A stretch of 5,223 nt of DNA from the NCBI GenBank assembly GCA_002339745.1, contig DDKP01000151.1:1-5223 (forward strand). Reading direction: 5' to 3'. A program made the translations under genes and the position numbers. The DNA is from Firmicutes bacterium UBA2595. Lineage in GTDB: Bacteria > Bacillota > Thermincolia > Thermincolales > UBA2595. Position 1 is the first letter of the stretch. Each line of letters opens with the position of its first letter. Under the pieces are notes generated by a model. That model made no database searches. It was given only the letters and a program-made list of their open reading frames with translations, and was not told where the DNA came from. Shown here piece after piece: positions 5,036 to 5,223 of this stretch.

Positions 5036-5223
5036 ATGAAAGACCAGGACAAATACCAGGGGTATAAAGCCTTGGGCCTGTTTTTGTCTGCCGGGATGAC
5101 TATGGCTGCCTCGGTTTTGGTTGGCTTTTATATCGGCAGCTGGCTGGACAAAAAATTGGGGACAAAACCCTGGTTAACTGTGATTATGTTTCTCCTTGGA
5201 ACGGCTGCAGGTCTTAAATCTTT
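5036..5223 (+). CDS. atpZ: AtpZ/AtpI-family ATP synthase accessory membrane protein, 3' end beyond the window
   Basis: The first 62 codons are present and the frame is still open at the window end; family members usually have about 70-100 residues. The start ATG follows GAGGGTGA at 5024-5031. After a polar N-terminus (residues 1-11) come two membrane segments, about 12-34 and 45-62. A short loop joins them with the family signature: glycine-rich GFYIGSWLDKKLGTKPW at residues 30-46, resembling the G-x-YLD-x-x-x-GTxPW pattern of small membrane proteins encoded ahead of F1Fo ATP synthase genes. Known role of this family: AtpI assists c-ring assembly, and AtpZ/AtpI have been linked to Mg2+ or Ca2+ movement; this is not established for this protein. 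I expect atpB and the other subunit genes downstream. The choice between the names AtpZ and AtpI is not certain. Confidence 0.85.
   Translation, partial: MKDQDKYQGYKALGLFLSAGMTMAASVLVGFYIGSWLDKKLGTKPWLTVIMFLLGTAAGLKS

Noticed and set aside
4992..5039. Short ORF of 15 residues whose stop overlaps the atp start (ATGA)
   Set aside because: No ribosome binding site precedes ATG 4992 and the peptide has no family character; the ATGA overlap is likely chance.

Overview
The window looks like an ordinary chromosomal housekeeping region of a Gram-positive, probably anaerobic, member of the Firmicutes. It most resembles the Peptococcaceae (Desulfotomaculum/Pelotomaculum-like). This is inferred from gene order, strong AGGAGG-type ribosome binding sites, GTG and TTG starts, and roughly even base composition. 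The order Sua5/YwlC - MntP (YwlD-like) - YwlE - RpiB (YwlF) - GlyA - WecB/MnaA - AtpZ/AtpI matches the ywlC-ywlD-ywlE-ywlF-(ywlG)-glyA-(upp)-atp neighbourhood known from Bacillus and many Clostridia. Here ywlG and upp are absent and a UDP-GlcNAc 2-epimerase gene sits in front of the atp genes. All genes are on the + strand.

Layout: 1-537 is the 3' half of a threonylcarbamoyl-AMP synthase (Sua5 type). 538-609 is a short spacer with a degenerate tandem heptamer repeat. 610-1152 is a MntP-type manganese exporter with a TTG start. 1167-1646 is a low-molecular-weight phosphatase with the signature of the arginine phosphatase YwlE. 1647-1764 is a 118-base spacer with only a weak promoter candidate. 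1765-2295 is ribose-5-phosphate isomerase B, overlapping by 11 bases with 2285-3532, serine hydroxymethyltransferase. 3564-4721 is the non-hydrolysing UDP-GlcNAc 2-epimerase. 4722-5035 is a 314-base AT-rich gap with A-tracts, small direct and inverted repeats, a possible promoter and a tiny ORF with a good ribosome binding site. 5036 onward is the start of an AtpZ/AtpI-family gene, usually the first gene of the F1Fo ATP synthase operon.

How the genes relate: Sua5 (tRNA t6A synthesis), RpiB (pentose phosphate pathway), GlyA (one-carbon units and glycine), WecB (ManNAc supply for surface polymers), MntP (Mn2+ export) and YwlE (protein arginine dephosphorylation) do not form one pathway. They are a conserved syntenic block of core functions with tight, same-strand spacing. 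The long AT-rich gap before the ATP synthase genes marks a likely transcription unit boundary.

I found no convincing undescribed system. The points worth a second look are small: heptamer-periodic repeats in three spacers, the structured leader before the atp genes with a seven-codon ORF, and a basic C-terminal extension on RpiB that runs through the glyA ribosome binding site.
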